Shown: piece by piece, positions 1 through 12,365 of the stretch
Layout of the letters: each line of letters starts with the position of its first letter
Numbering within the stretch: position 1 is the first letter of the stretch
DNA from: Coturnix japonica
Lineage: Eukaryota > Chordata > Aves > Galliformes > Phasianidae
Assembly: GCF_001577835.2 (NCBI RefSeq)
Contig: NC_029536.1
Coordinates: forward strand, 4,588,001 to 4,652,000
Reading direction: 5' to 3'
Length of the DNA stretch: 64,000 bases
Position numbers and translations under genes: made by a program
The notes under the pieces: model-generated
Seen by the model: the letters and a program-made list of their open reading frames with translations, nothing else
Databases searched by the model: none
What the model was told of the DNA's origin: nothing

Positions 1-118
1 CTCCAGGAGGAATTTCAGAGTTGGAGAAATCAAAATTAATTGCTGCCATGACCAAGAGTATCAATCCAGCAACAAAAACTGCCAGGAACAGCACAAGGAT
101 CGTGTATATAGCTGCCAT
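1..118 (-). CDS. AADACL4-like: AADACL4-like esterase, partial first exon (cut by window edge)
   Basis: Only the first 39 codons and one extra base are inside the window. The ATG is at 118-116 on the minus strand, in good context (A at -3, G at +4). The peptide begins MAAIYTILVLFL, continues as a strongly hydrophobic stretch to about residue 27, and then reaches SEIPPG. That is the layout of exon 1 in the three complete esterase genes downstream in this window: a signal anchor, then an IPPG or LPPG motif just after the membrane segment. The rest of the gene lies beyond the left edge, so its catalytic residues cannot be checked. It is inferred to be a fourth member of the tandem array, an ER-anchored esterase of the arylacetamide deacetylase family. 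It could instead be a decayed copy with only exon 1 intact. Confidence 0.78.
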   Translation of the reverse strand, partial: MAAIYTILVLFLAVFVAGLILLVMAAINFDFSNSEIPPG

Positions 119-511
119 TTTGCAGAGCTGTGGACAAAGTGATCTGAAATGTCTTTGATTTGACTTTCCCTGATATCTTTGGCTTCTTACTTCCTGATTC
201 TGAAATGACTTTGATCGTCAGAGGGTTGCACTCATAAAAAGCTTTTCTCCTCCCTTTTGCAAATATATTACTGTGTGTCTTTCCCTCTCCTGCCCTCCCT
301 CTGCACACTCCCTTTGTTTCACAAAAGGTAAATCCAGTCCTGAATTCTGTTAGGAGATCTGTGCCAGAAACCATTTGGAATTTTTGCAGGAAACCATTCC
401 TTGGCAGGGGTAGGAGTGTAATAAATCAACTGCATTAAAATCAATTCAGGGTGGAGAAGAGACACGAGGTGTTTGTATTCCTTAAGCCTGTGCCATTATC
501 AAATACTTTTC

Positions 512-830
512 ATAGGATCATAGAATCACAGAATGGCCTGGGTTGCAAAGGCCCACAGTGCTCATCCAGTTCCAACCCCCTGCTGTGTGCAGGGTCACCA
601 ACCAGCAGCCCAGGCTGCCCAGAGNAGGCTGCCCAGAGCCACATCCAGCCTGGCCTTGAATGCCTGCAGGGATGGGGCATCCACAGCCTCCTTGGGCAAC
701 CTGTTCCAGTGCGTCACCACCCTCTGGGTGAAAAACTCCCTCCTGATATCCAACCTAAATCTCCCCTGTCTCAGTTTAAAACCATTCCCACTTGTCCTAT
801 CACTGTCCAGCAATCCACTTCAGAAGAAGT
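512..830 (-). mobile_element. CR1 LINE 3' fragment
   Basis: The octamer-type 3' tail of CR1 is on the left (catagaatcacagaat on the plus strand), followed by the standard CR1 3' region, so the element is on the minus strand. It closely matches the copy at 15,911-16,205 apart from the N and duplicated block at 612-638. It is a 5'-truncated non-LTR element. Confidence 0.92.
612..638. repeat. 13-bp direct duplication flanking the single N
   Basis: The same 13 bases (AGGCTGCCCAGAG) occupy 612-624 and 626-638 and are separated only by the N at 625. Other CR1 copies in the window have this block once. It is most simply an unmerged overlap between two sequence pieces and not real DNA. Confidence 0.85.
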
Positions 831-2228
831 TTACCTGGAGATACATGTGCATGTGATGAATAGCGCTCTAAAGGGATAAATGGATCTTTGCCAGTGCTGT
901 TTTGGAAAGATGCACTTATTGCTTTATGTCACTGCATCAGAATCTCAACTGTTTTGAACTTGTGTTTTCTTCCACATGTGCATTTCTACTCGAAATGGAG
1001 AAATCTGATCAAAGGATCTCAGTGTTTTAATTGTGCATTGGTTCTGATATCAGACAGAATAAAATTACACACATCAGAATGATAGGGCAAAGTAATAACG
1101 CAGTGGCTGGAAGGGGAATGTTGTTAATTCTTCCATTACAAGTGACCAGAGGTGTTATACATGGACTTTTGGAAGCTGGTAGTAATCTCTAACTGTTTGA
1201 TTAGGGGAAGTGACTGCACCTATAGCCTTGTACAAGTTTTGTCTATACAAAAGTTAGAAAAATCCCATGCCTTTCAAATCTGTAGAGGCATCTCTGTGCA
1301 TTGAAGGATATGAAATGTGTTCATTTAGCATCTCGTTTCCCCACCTTGTCCATGTCCATTTAGATAGCAGGAAGTTATTGCCACATATATGGCAACCATT
1401 GCAAATCAATCAGTAAAGAAAAGATATTAATCTGTGGCTGGGAGAGTGCTGAATGAACTGTAAGACATCTCCTGCTGGTTAGTTGAGTTTTGCCTTGAAT
1501 TCAAACAGAGATAATTCTCTGTTCTGACTAGATGAGAAATGTTCTCTTATTCTTTATAATTAAGAGAATGGGAAATAAAATTAAGTGCATATCTTTCAGC
1601 TTCAGCATTCAGTATTCAGTGTTGTTGTCTTTTTAAATGCCTCTTGCCTGGCTCTCCTCAGGCTTAGCTTTGCAGAGTGCAGCATGGAGAACGCTTCCTA
1701 CAGACATCAGCTGCAAACACTGAATTGCAATTAGCCCCATCCTCCATTGCTTGGCAATTATGGTTCTCTTTATGCTTCTCTAAACCTCTGTGGATTTATC
1801 ACAGCCTGTCATCTCATGAGTTGGGTCATTTGTTCTGCTTTCACTCTTTCTCTCTACTATTTTGCAGTGTTATTTTTTTCTGATTTCATGCCTTTCTTCA
1901 TTACCATTAACACAAGGGCTTTATATTTGTTCAGCCAGCTTTTCCTGCTACTTCTTTGCGTGTGTCTGGTTAAAAATTAGCAAAAAAAATAAAATAAAAA
2001 AATCCACAGTAGTGCTTAAATTCTCCCCCTGTGGACAGTATGGGAATCTTAGTTTAAAGATTTCTGGTTTCTCCATTCCTATAATGTTGTTCTAAATAAT
2101 TCCCTCCCTGGAACAGGGAGCTGGTTGTCATAAAGCCAACAGCAACGGCTGTATTCATTTGAATGAATGCTTAATAAAACAGTAGAGGAAGCTGAGTTTA
2201 GATTCATGGTCAGGTTATCTTGTATCAG

Positions 2229-2440
2229 GTAAGCTTCAGTGACCTCAGGGGGCTGGAATTGGATGAGAGAGGTTGTGGATGCCCCATCCCTGCAGGCATT
2301 CAAGGCCAGGCTGGATGTGGCTCTGGGCAGCCTGGTCTGCTGGTTAGTGACCCTGCACATAGCAGTGGGTTGGAACGAGATGATCATTTTGAGCCTTTTC
2401 AACTCAGGCCGTTCTATCATTCTATGATTCTGTGACCTTT
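2229..2440 (+). mobile_element. CR1 LINE 3' fragment
   Basis: It has the CR1 3' region in sense orientation, ending in ttctatcattctatgattctgtg near 2,437. It shares the segment around GGATGCCCCATCCCTGCAGG with the other copies in the window. Confidence 0.9.
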
Positions 2441-3129
2441 GATGTCCCTCCCAACCCAACCATTCAGTGATTCAGCATGCTTTCCCATATGAGGAAATGC
2501 TACACCATGAAATGACAGATCTGATGAAGAAAAATTAGCAAGGCTGTGGTCACTGCCGGTGTTGCATTGCTTCTTTCACCAAGCATTTTGATCGGTTCAA
2601 TTATATTTGTCACTGAATATGCATTAAGCAGATTTAACTTCCTTTTAAAACAGACATTTTTGCAGAGTGAGTTTTTATTGTTGTTGCTGTTGCTGAAAGC
2701 ATCACAACATTGCCATGATATTACAGCTTCTTGATAAGATAATGCAGTGTCCCACTTCTCTACCTTCTTACAAATGTGCTTTTTAGAACTTTATAGAGAA
2801 AAAGAGAATAACAGGTGGAGCATTCACTGAAGTGCAGGGGTTCCAGTTAAAGAATCAAATCCCAAAGCAAAACATCATTTCTGGGATTCCAAACAAAACT
2901 GAGCTCATACTAATTCCAATGGAGAACTTCAGTTCCAGAGAGAAGTCTTTATTTCAAGAAAAGTGTAGTCTTTGTGCAAGCTAACCCTAGAAGTTAGAAT
3001 GCATAGCTATATCAATATGCACAGCTGACACAAGATTTCACTGAACCTACAATGTAGGGTCCATAAACATTTCCTAATTTTAACCAGGGCCAAAGTGACC
3101 TCCAGTTGTTGTCTTCAGCATTTCTGGGC

Positions 3130-3241
3130 TGTAGAGAAGACTTCAGGAAGAGACGGCTTAGTGGGCAGTATTGATAGTAGGAGGGTGGTTGGACTGAATG
3201 ATATTAGAGGCCTTTTCCAATCTTAATCTGTGATCCTATGT
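3130..3241 (+). mobile_element. CR1 LINE 3' fragment, older copy
   Basis: A diverged CR1 tail of the type carrying GGTGGTTGGACTGAATGAT, ending near 3,240 in TGTGATCCTATG. It lies just downstream of the esterase gene 3' end. Confidence 0.75.
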
Positions 3242-3335
3242 CATTTGCCTTGACTATGTGCCAGCTGTACAGAGCTACTAGAGTGGCTGGAGATGAAGTA
3301 AAACAATGCCAGGTGCTCGATCTCATTGGTGTGTT

Positions 3336-3341
3336 TTTATT
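3336..3341 (-). promoter_or_regulatory. Candidate poly(A) signal for esterase gene B
   Basis: AATAAA on the minus strand, about 180 bases beyond the stop codon of the esterase gene at 3,518-8,893. The spacing is plausible for a short 3' UTR. No transcript evidence is available. Confidence 0.5.
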
Positions 3342-3517
3342 ATAGTATTTTCTAGAACGGTGGTGCCTTAAATAAAAACCTTAGAATTTTTGGTGCAAAA
3401 TTAGATTCCTCATACAGTCAAAATAGAAAACATAAATCAAATGTGTTTGCATTCTTTGCCTAGCATAAGTTCACCAAGGATAATGTAAGGCCTGCATCAT
3501 TTTTCTGAAAAATACTT

Positions 3518-6500
3518 TTATAGACTGTTTATATAATTCACAGTATTATCCAATATCTTTTTTCCAGATAAAAAGGAAAAAATCCCATAGCCAAAAAAGG
3601 CTAAAATGCCATGGAAACCATTCTCGGAGTGATACCAGGTTACTCGAACGCCATTGTCTTCCAATCGCTTCTTGTATAGCAGCCCATCATCTCTAAGCAC
3701 ATCAAACTCACAGGTCACAATGTAGGATTCGGGGAGCTGGCAAACAATGGCATCTTCAGCTAAAAGGGGGGAAAATGTCATTTTTAACACCTCTTTGATT
3801 GCTTCATGGGCTTCAGGTTTAAATGAAGTGTGCTTCTGAGGTTTGTAGCCTCTAATCTTAAAGTCATCGGGAATATTGTCAGCACTTATCCATTTTTTGT
3901 ATTTCCTTTTCATACTCTCAGGAACGTGGCAGTTTTGTATGATATCTTCCAAATGTGATGGTTTTTTATTAAGGTAACGAAAACAGAAGTAGATGACTAG
4001 CTTCCGAGACAATATGGGGACTGAAGCATTCTGCTGATAGGAAGGCAATTGAAAATCTAGCCCCTGTAGTCCAGGATACAGTAACATCTGTGCACGGACT
4101 TTTGGGAGATGTCTTGTATTCACCAATATTTGGCAAATAACCGTAGCAAAATTAGCTCCACAGCTGTCACCACCAATGATGATGAGAGCAGGATCCACGT
4201 GATACTCGTCTAGATTCCTCATAAAGTATAAAGTAGCGTTGAGACAATCAGAGTATTGCCCAGGATATGGGTGTTCAGGACCCAAGCGATAGCTGGAACG
4301 TCAAAACATTGGGATTATTTTCAAAGCCATTGTATAAATGTTATTTGTGCTGTTGGTTTGGTTAGTTGGGTATCTGTATTTTAAGGTTTGCTTGCTTTTA
4401 ACTCAGCGTAGACTGGTTAAACTAATGGCGTATACCAGAATACTTTGCCTCCAAGTACATTTCCAAATTAAAGTCTAGAGGCAGAAATACGGAGCACAGT
4501 CTGAAACAGCAGAGATTATTGCCATGTTTTTCAGATATCTTTCAACTGTGAACCATTGCCACAAATGTTTGCACGTAAAATTAGCACTTACCCAACAGAC
4601 ACAACCACCGAGTCGCATTTCTTGGCGATGTAGCGACATATTCTTTCAAAGGATCCTAAAGACAAAGTATAACAGAGGTTATATTTTAAAAGTTAAATAT
4701 CCCATTGAAAACATAGATATATGTAGATAAGATATTACACACGTTCTCTATGGATACCACTGCAGCATGAGACCAATGAGTAACTTTTGTGCAATGCAAC
4801 CTTTACACGTTGACATATTTTCTGATTATTAGTCATTGGTGGATAGGGCATAACACAGACACGTCTGAATGGTGATGCTGGGGAAAACAAAAAGTGTCCA
4901 GGCTGGTATCACATCTCAGCTGATGGATGATGAAAACGTCCAAGCTTGTGACAAGCATATGATAATGCTTATGCAAAAGGCTTACGAAAATGTTAGGCTT
5001 CAAAGACTCCACTGAGTCACAAAGTGCATCTTTATACAATGCCCTTGATTCATTTTCTTGCCACGAATTTTTCAAGTCACCTCTAGAACCCATGATTTTA
5101 ACATCAGTGAATTTGTGCAGTGAATTCCATAGCTTACTTATAAAGATTTGAAAAAAAAAAAACACAAACATTTCTTTTTGCTCATTTTTTTTTTTGTCTG
5201 GCATTGGATATTCTATTTGATCATGTTAATTATTTTGCTATAAGAAATGGTGACTAATCGTTCCCTTAACTTGCGATGCTTCCAATGATTTTGTAGGCAT
5301 TTGGTGTGTCTATTCATCTTTTCCAGCCTGAAGAGTCTTAGCTTCAATATGGAACCACTTCTATCATCTACACAGGACAATTTCTGGTACTATTAGGTCC
5401 AATTTGGTGCATTGAAATCCGAAAGTCATATTTCAAAACAGCATGGATTTATTACAGCAGCAGAAAGAACTTTCCTGTTTTGTCCTGTTTTCCTTTCCAA
5501 ATAGTAATTCCTGACATCTTATTTCCTTTTAGACTTCTACTATTCACTAAGTCAACATTTTCAGGCTATTATTTCCTAACATGGTCCCCAAATCATCTAC
5601 ATTCCAAATCAGACTATTAGTCTGCTTAGACTCCATAGTTTCATTTATTAAATCAGGATCTTCTGTCCCTCTACATGACTTCTGCCCTCCATGTCACCTT
5701 CCTACCATTTTATGTCATTTACCATTTTATTGTCCAATCCTCTGCTGTCATAAAGACATTCTTCACTTCTTCAGCCGGCCACTTGCTACAATGATGGCCT
5801 TAGTTATCAGTTCACCTTTCATCATAAAAGCTTGTCATTATGTTAGTTGCTTTCCTGTTATCAAATACCAAGGGGCATTGAAGTGAAGGGTCACGTACAA
5901 GTATGGTCAGTATATAGATATGGGTATTGTGTTAAGCCGAGGCATATGATACAGCTCCTTTCATGTGCTGATTGTGCAACATGGATTGTGTTGTGAGCAA
6001 CAACTGTGCAACTTTTTGGTGGGTCTTATTTTACCTCCCAACCACGGAGACTCACAACCTCACCTACAGGTAACTGAAGTCTGTCATTGTGCTAATGGAG
6101 ATAAACCCTTTGAAATATGATTATTAAAAAATTCTTAAATTACTTTTAAATCTTAAATTTCTTTAAGTTCTTTCTTGGACCAGGCCTTTCTCTCTGTTGG
6201 ACCAGGCCTTTCTCTCATGGATCTCCTTTGATCCATGTGCCTACAGATTGAGATACACGGATTTGTGTTCCTACCCAGAAGATGAGCACTGAGCAGAGTA
6301 GTATATCTGAGCTTCTGTACTTTGAGGCTCCGTTCAAGCTTAGAGAAAACACTTACACAATTGAGGTCCATAACTACAAATTTCTCCTTGAAAAGTAACC
6401 AAAGTGTTGATTCAAAGAACAAATCCAGACTGTATTCTTTCTGTTGTCCTTTTCATCACTGTGATTACCTTCAACTGCACACTAGACTATTAATCCCTTG

Positions 6501-8075
6501 AGGTCCTTTGCAGTTAGCACTGGGTTTACCAAATCTGTAGTCATTAGAAAGAACAAATGAGATACTGACAAATCTGAGGGGTACAGATTTGAGTTTGACT
6601 TTAAATATAAAACTTGCTGGTTTCTTACTGATGCTCCCGAATGTGCCAGCTCCTCCATGGAAATACAGTATTCCCCTTCTTTTGCCAGCAGGTGGCCACT
6701 TGGGCTGATAAATCCTCAGTGGTACCTCATCTACTGTGAGGTCTTTGATAAGAAGATTTGAATCTCTACATGGTGGTATTCCGTCCACTACAAGGCGCAA
6801 TAAGCTTAAATCACTGCAGATCCCAAGCTTCTTCAAAATCTTTCCCTGTTGAAAAGAAAGAATAAATAGTGTGAAAGGTGACAGTAGCCTTCAAGTAAAT
6901 ATATATATATCTTGGGTTTATTTTACTGCATTGTATTTCAGGAGATAATTGGAGATACAGTGACTGCTGGGAAATCTTTGAACTATGCTGATTGAATGGA
7001 GTGTTGCTGAAGGTTGTGAAAACACATCAAACCCTGTTCTGCACAGGCAGGGGTCCTCTTGCTCGTCATGTATTTCTGCATGTTTCTTTTTGCAGGTCTA
7101 AAAAATAACCACAAATGTATTTCAGCTGACAATATGGAGGAAAGGAGACGATCTTTGATTTGGAAATGTTAGTAGCAACTATGGGCGTGAGGCTGATGAA
7201 AGAACAGATTAGTAAGCAACTGATCAAGTAGGTTCTGCTCGAATCTATGGGAGTTGTAGGCGCATGAGGTACATAAACAACAGCAGTTGCTTCTGCTCCT
7301 TAACCTGTGATGAAAAGAGAACAACATTCCTGGACACTTTCCTGAACAACCTGCTGTAGGGAACCTGCTCAGCAGGTGGCTGGACTCGGTGATCTCTAAA
7401 CGTCCCTTCCAACCCCTGCAGTTCTGTGATTTTTAGAAGATATTCTTGTATCTCTTTTATTAAAATGCTTTGTATTTTGTATGAAAATTACGAAGAAAAT
7501 TAATTATTTAACTAGGAAATCAACTCTTTTGAAGCCCAGTATCCAAATACCGTGTGATTTGTAGAGGAAGACCTCAAGTCCCTAAGTGGATTCAGTGGTC
7601 ACTTTCAACCCAAGGAAACTTATGTTCTAAGGCCAACCTATGTAGCTTTAGGACGTCATTAAGAACTTGCTTTGTGCCCATCCTTTTTTCCTCTCTAAAA
7701 ATCTATATAGAGTTTCTCTGACATTGGAAATGCCATACAACTTAGGAGATGGATGGAACAAATCCCAGAATGTTTAAACCCAAAACTCTCCATTTTTTAC
7801 ATCTTTTTTCATAATAATTAATTTCTTCTTTCTATTTGAAACAGTTTGATTTTTCTACCTATGGAAGCAGATATATCAGAATTATGTTGAATTCACATGA
7901 GAAAATACACACAGATACACATACATTCATAAAGGGATGCAAGAAACCCAAACACAGCGTTCACAAATGCATCTTTATCATATTTGCTGAACAGGCCATG
8001 TAAGAAGAAAGCCCAAACCATCACTATCTATTTTGTATTTATTTTATTGTCTGTGACACACAATGTGTATAGATC

Positions 8076-8119
<44 letters not shown>

Positions 8120-8131
8120 TTTACTATACAC

Positions 8132-8172
<41 letters not shown>

Positions 8173-8893
8173 TATATATAATGGTGTACACTGTGTATGT
8201 ATATATATACTATATATAGTGGTGTATAGTATATATAATGTGTATATATATACGTATAATGTATATATGTATATATATATACACACCATATATACACATT
8301 ATATATAGTATATATATATAATGGTGTATAGTAAATGCAGATTGAAGCAAATGGAACGAGGAGCAATGTAGGCTTGCTTCTAGATAGTGTTATATGTAGA
8401 TACAGTTCAGTAGGTATACCATAAATATATATATATATATATTTATTATTATTATTTTCATAAGAAGCTGTTTTCCAGATGTAAAGTAGCTGCAGTTTGA
8501 TAGATACCCTGAAAAACCTTAAATAAGTTTTTAGGATTAGTCATGTTTTCTGAATTCATTTAACACTCTTTGGCTTGTAGAGGGGTGCTTACAGGCTTCA
8601 GGGGGGTAAATTGCTGCTCCCTCTTTTTTACCTTAAGCCATTGTCTTCCAGCTCCCAAATATCCTACCAAACCAAAAGGGAAATGCCCAATTGTAAGAAA
8701 GTGAACTTACCAGCACTATGGTGGTAATCAACAGCGAATTGTAAAACAGAAGCTTTAGAGGCTGGTCAATTCCAGGTGGCAGTTCTAAACGGAGAAAGTC
8801 ATAGAACAACCGCCCTAAAAACAACGCTGGTACTACAACAGGTGAAATGAAAATCGCTCCTAATACTGCTAAACTTTTATAAACGAATGCCAT
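3518..8893 (-). CDS. AADACL4-like: AADACL4-like membrane esterase, gene B (4 coding exons, 412 aa)
   Basis: Coding exons in transcription order are 8893-8711, 6845-6629, 4655-4592 and 4292-3518, all with GT-AG introns of phases 0, 1 and 2. The 412-residue product is an alpha/beta hydrolase of the hormone-sensitive-lipase/AADAC family, close to the length of human AADACL4. An N-terminal signal anchor covers about residues 5-28 and is followed by LPPG. The oxyanion motif is HGGA (124-127), the nucleophile elbow is GDSCG with Ser198, and Asp352 (DVLRDD) and His382 (GFHG) complete the triad. The family is type II in the ER membrane with the catalytic domain in the lumen. The substrate is unknown; esters or acylglycerols are likely. 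The residue after GDSCG is Ala where the two sister genes have Gly. Intron 1 carries a large AT palindrome, and intron 2 a small tandem duplication and hairpin. Which numbered AADACL4 paralogue this is cannot be decided from sequence alone. Confidence 0.93.
6175..6216. repeat. 22-bp tandem duplication
   Basis: The block TTGGACCAGGCCTTTCTCTC occurs at 6175-6194 and again at 6197-6216, inside intron 2 of gene B. Immediately after it, CATGGATC (6216-6223) and GATCCATG (6230-6237) form a perfect 8-bp inverted repeat. Confidence 0.85.
7322..7433 (+). mobile_element. CR1 LINE 3' fragment
   Basis: A diverged CR1 tail with GGTGGCTGGACTCGGTGATC and a terminal TTCTGTGATTTT, in intron 1 of gene B on the strand opposite the gene. 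Confidence 0.75.
8082..8340. repeat. AT-rich microsatellite forming a nested palindrome
   Basis: A (TA)n block with interspersed TGTA and ACAC units, in intron 1 of gene B. A non-simple 20-base arm at 8116-8135 has its exact reverse complement at 8320-8339. A second pair of about 26 bases (8225-8250 against roughly 8288-8313, one mismatch seen) is nested inside. The frames that stay open here on both strands encode only Ile-Tyr repeats and are not genes. Confidence 0.9.
8421..8457. repeat. AT then ATT microsatellite
   Basis: An (AT)n run is followed directly by (ATT)n in intron 1 of gene B. It is simple sequence only. Confidence 0.85.
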
Positions 8894-11108
8894 TTCACTT
8901 CAGTGGAAGTGAACTCCAAAAAAACACCATGAAGACAAAGCAAACAACCAAAAACCTGGGCTGCCTCAAGTCTTGGTTCTTGGGTGTTTCGGAGGTGCCT
9001 TCACAGCAGACTAAGCAATAGGTTCATTAGCAGAAATAAGTTTATTAATGTTGCAATCCTCTGATACTCTCCTCCCTTCTTTGCTAATGATACTATTGGC
9101 AACACTGAGATTAAAAAAAGGGGGAGGGGGAATCTCCTTTTTCAAAAATGGCATTCGAAATGTATGGAATTGATTGATGTCCCGATGCTTGTTGGTGTCT
9201 GGCTTCTTGTAGGCTCGTGACAGATGCTATTACTGTTGTCAGGTTACATTCTGGAGATGTGAGGATCCTCGCAGCTGCCATCAAGGTGTGTGCTGCTCTG
9301 ACAAGAAAAATACTCATTTCTGCATTTGTTATCAACTTTGTTTCACGGACACACTTAATTAAGAGGAGGTTTGATCTGTCTGTGACCTGTGGTATGTCTC
9401 AGTGGAAAGATTGGCTTAATTTAAACAATGTGTATGACTTCAGCTAGGAAAGAAATGCATCAGTACTGCTTTTTCCATGAGACAGGTGTATAAACTGTGC
9501 AATCAGGCTGGCCTGAAGCAATGTGTGGGTCTCCCAGGTGTTGTCTATGTCAATTCAGGCCCCTGGCACATCTCTTCAGTGATTGAACTCTGAATTTTAT
9601 GTCCATTCTTGTAATTTAATGTAAAAGCGTTATGTATATTAGTAAGAAATGGCTGAAGTTGATGGCAGCAGTTTGGGGAAATCATGTTTCTGTTTTCTCC
9701 ATTGAATTTCATGTTCTACACAACGATGAAGTTACAGTTCCCAAACTGTTTTCCTGTCTTGGCTTTTAAAATGAAATTCCCATCTGAAAATTGACTTAAT
9801 CCTTAGCTTCATTAGCACAGTATTCAAATCAAAACAACCAAGCCAGCCTACTTGCACAACTGGAGATAAGAGTGTGTGGGATAAAGCAACCGGAGTCTGC
9901 ACCAACATCTGTGCAATGTGCAAACCCTCAGCTGTTCCAGGTGGCAAAACCATTCACCCACAGCCCTTCTGTTGTTCAAGAACCATCAGTTAAGTGATGT
10001 TTTATAACAACGTGTTAACATTAATGTTTTACTCTTGTTGCTGTATGCTATTATATATTCATCACTTAATTTTCTACTGATGCTTGGTCAGAGACGTTTC
10101 AGATCTTTCCATTCAGGTCAGCCATACAAGCAGAGGTGTCTGTGACTGGTGTCAATCTCTCATAGATGATGTTGAGCAGAGAGTACCACATTTCCAACAA
10201 TTTGGTTTCTTTAAGTCTGACCTAGATGGGCAATCACAGACCTCTTTGCAGCCTGAGATTGCGCAGAACTCTTCACATCAATCACTTATCAGCGTGAGAG
10301 TCCAGCAGCTTTCAAACCAAACCAAGTCTGAAGTGCCTGGGTGGATGGTGTGGACATCAGGTCCTTGTGGGCTGTGTTAGGAAATCATTGACGATTGCAG
10401 CGCCGCTACAGGTAATTCAGGAAGTACTGCAAGAGCCAATGTGTGACAGAGTGCTGGTGTTTAATGGCTGGGACACTGATCCGATCAAGTACAGCCAGCC
10501 TTGGTAACTAAATGGGAGTCATACAGCAAAAAAAGGAATAAAGAATTAAAAGTCAAACTAATAGCTGCTGCTATGTTGCTCTTTTTATTTCTTCTTGTTT
10601 TGTTTGGTTTTACTGTACACTCCTGTAATGTGATTTACCTGGCTTTGTGTCTTTATCTACCCTAGATGACGCAGTAGGACAACTATATTCCTAATGCAAT
10701 GTAGCTGACTTCAGATCTATCCAGTAGAGCAGGTAGGAATCTTATTGCTCTCATCTCTGTATGCATGTAAGGGAAGGACTGAAAGCAGCTCAGACCTCTT
10801 CACACCTGATAAGCCTTACTCTTCTGATGTGTGAGATGGATTTAGAGTGTCCTCCACAGGGACACATTAGTCTTTAGAAATTATAGCTTGCCGCATGCTA
10901 AGTTGAACTGTTTGTTAACGTGCAATGTATCTGCCTCCTACCCATCTTTCGGTGTCCTCCCATGTTGTTATCACCACCTCCTCACCCAAATTAGTAGCCA
11001 CTCCTTGTGCACATTGCTCTTATTCATGACTGAAAGTCCCGTCTGTGCAGTCTGCCATAAGTCTTGATTTAACATTTCCTTTCTTCCCCTCAAGTCTGCT
11101 TTGAGGTA

Positions 11109-11170
11109 TATCATAGAATCATAAGACTCATTAAGACTAGAAAAAATCCTCTGTGATCACCAAAAACTCA
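11109..11170 (-). mobile_element. CR1 LINE tail, degenerate
   Basis: ATCATAGAATCATAAGACTC followed by a diverged CR1 terminal segment, in minus orientation. It is short and old. Confidence 0.6.
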
Positions 11171-12184
11171 GATCTGATGTCGTTTTCAGTTCAGGTGCAT
11201 TTTTTAAATGATGGCTCTTCAGAAGGCCTTTGTTAATGCAGTGTTTTGTAATGTGGGTGAGATCCTGGACCTCAGTGCCTCAGCAGTGAGACGTTCTGTT
11301 CCTCGAAATGGGTGAACTCTTCTCCACCTGAATGGAATCCAATTAAACTGCTCCAGGTCACCAAACCAAGATGGGTCCTTTTAAGTGCTCTGTTTGAATA
11401 CAGATATCAAAACTGCAACCAACCTTAATTTTCTGTAGCCAGATCCAAGACTTATTACTGAGAGCACTGAGATTTTACAGTGAGTGCTGAAAGTTTGAAA
11501 TTGCCAGTTATTTCATTACTGGTGGAGTCATTAAAGAAAAGGCTTGTAGTATCTTCAGCATGTACCTTTGCTGGCTTTTTTAACCCATAGGCTATTTGAC
11601 ATTTGGTATTTGTATACATAATATTTGATGTTTATGCTTTGTTTGATTCTCATATCTTCTGTATGTTAGTGTTAGGAGTGTGCTCTTCTGTCATGTTATG
11701 GACAAAGTTGCTTTTGATTGTAGTTTGAAAAGACAGCGGTGGATAGAAAATGTATATAATAACATCAGATGTCCAGTTTCAGATTAAGAAATGAGAGAGT
11801 TGAGTGCAACAAGTCTGTTCACATCACGATGACGTCTTTATTTGTCTTCCCTCTCAGGAATTCATTATCAATGTGAATCCTCAGCATTGACCCGAGTTAA
11901 ACATCAAATTGCTTTTATAACAATGCAGGTAAAATGTAGATGTAAAATATTTCATGCAATTATTTGTATTAATTGGGCATCAAGGAATAAATCTGTATCT
12001 AAAAACTGAACAAGTACACTCTGATTGTAAACTTGCTTGTCCTCTTTGCTAGGGGATTTTTAAGCTCACAGAGTTTATTGTCATTTCTAATCATGGACAA
12101 TAAACTCATTCTCCCCTTATCTTCTTGTCCTCATAGCATTCTAACTAACTGATTTTACTGACAGCTGGGAATCCCAGGTTTAAC

Positions 12185-12365
12185 TGCACTGGGATGGGCT
12201 GCCCAGGGAGGTGGTGGAGTCACCGTGCCTGGAGGTGTTCAAGAAGCATTTAGATGTTGTACTGAGGGACGTGGTTTAGTGGGGAAATACTGGTTGTAGG
12301 TGGGCGGTTGGACTGGATGATCTTGGAGGTCTTTTCCAGCCTTGGCAGTTCTAACACTCTGTGCT
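12185..12365 (+). mobile_element. CR1 LINE 3' fragment
   Basis: It begins around GGGCTGCCCAGGGAGGTGG and runs through the TGGACTGGATGATCTTGGAGG segment to a decayed tail. Plus orientation. Confidence 0.88.

Larger units (their letters stand above)
119..3335. other. Intergenic region upstream of the left-edge esterase gene
   Basis: This stretch separates the start codon of the left-edge esterase from the 3' end of the next gene. It holds three CR1 fragments, listed separately. No coding exon, RNA gene or other repeat was recognised in 831-2228 or 2441-3130. The open frames here are short and have no family resemblance. Confidence 0.6.

Noticed and set aside
8044-8366. Long open frames on both strands rich in Ile and Tyr
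   Set aside because: They are a translation of the TA/TATG microsatellite and palindrome, with no splice context or family resemblance.
10084-10380. 98-codon open frame on the plus strand
   Set aside because: It starts at a non-ATG codon, has no recognisable domain and no flanking exon signals. I kept it only as unassigned intergenic sequence.
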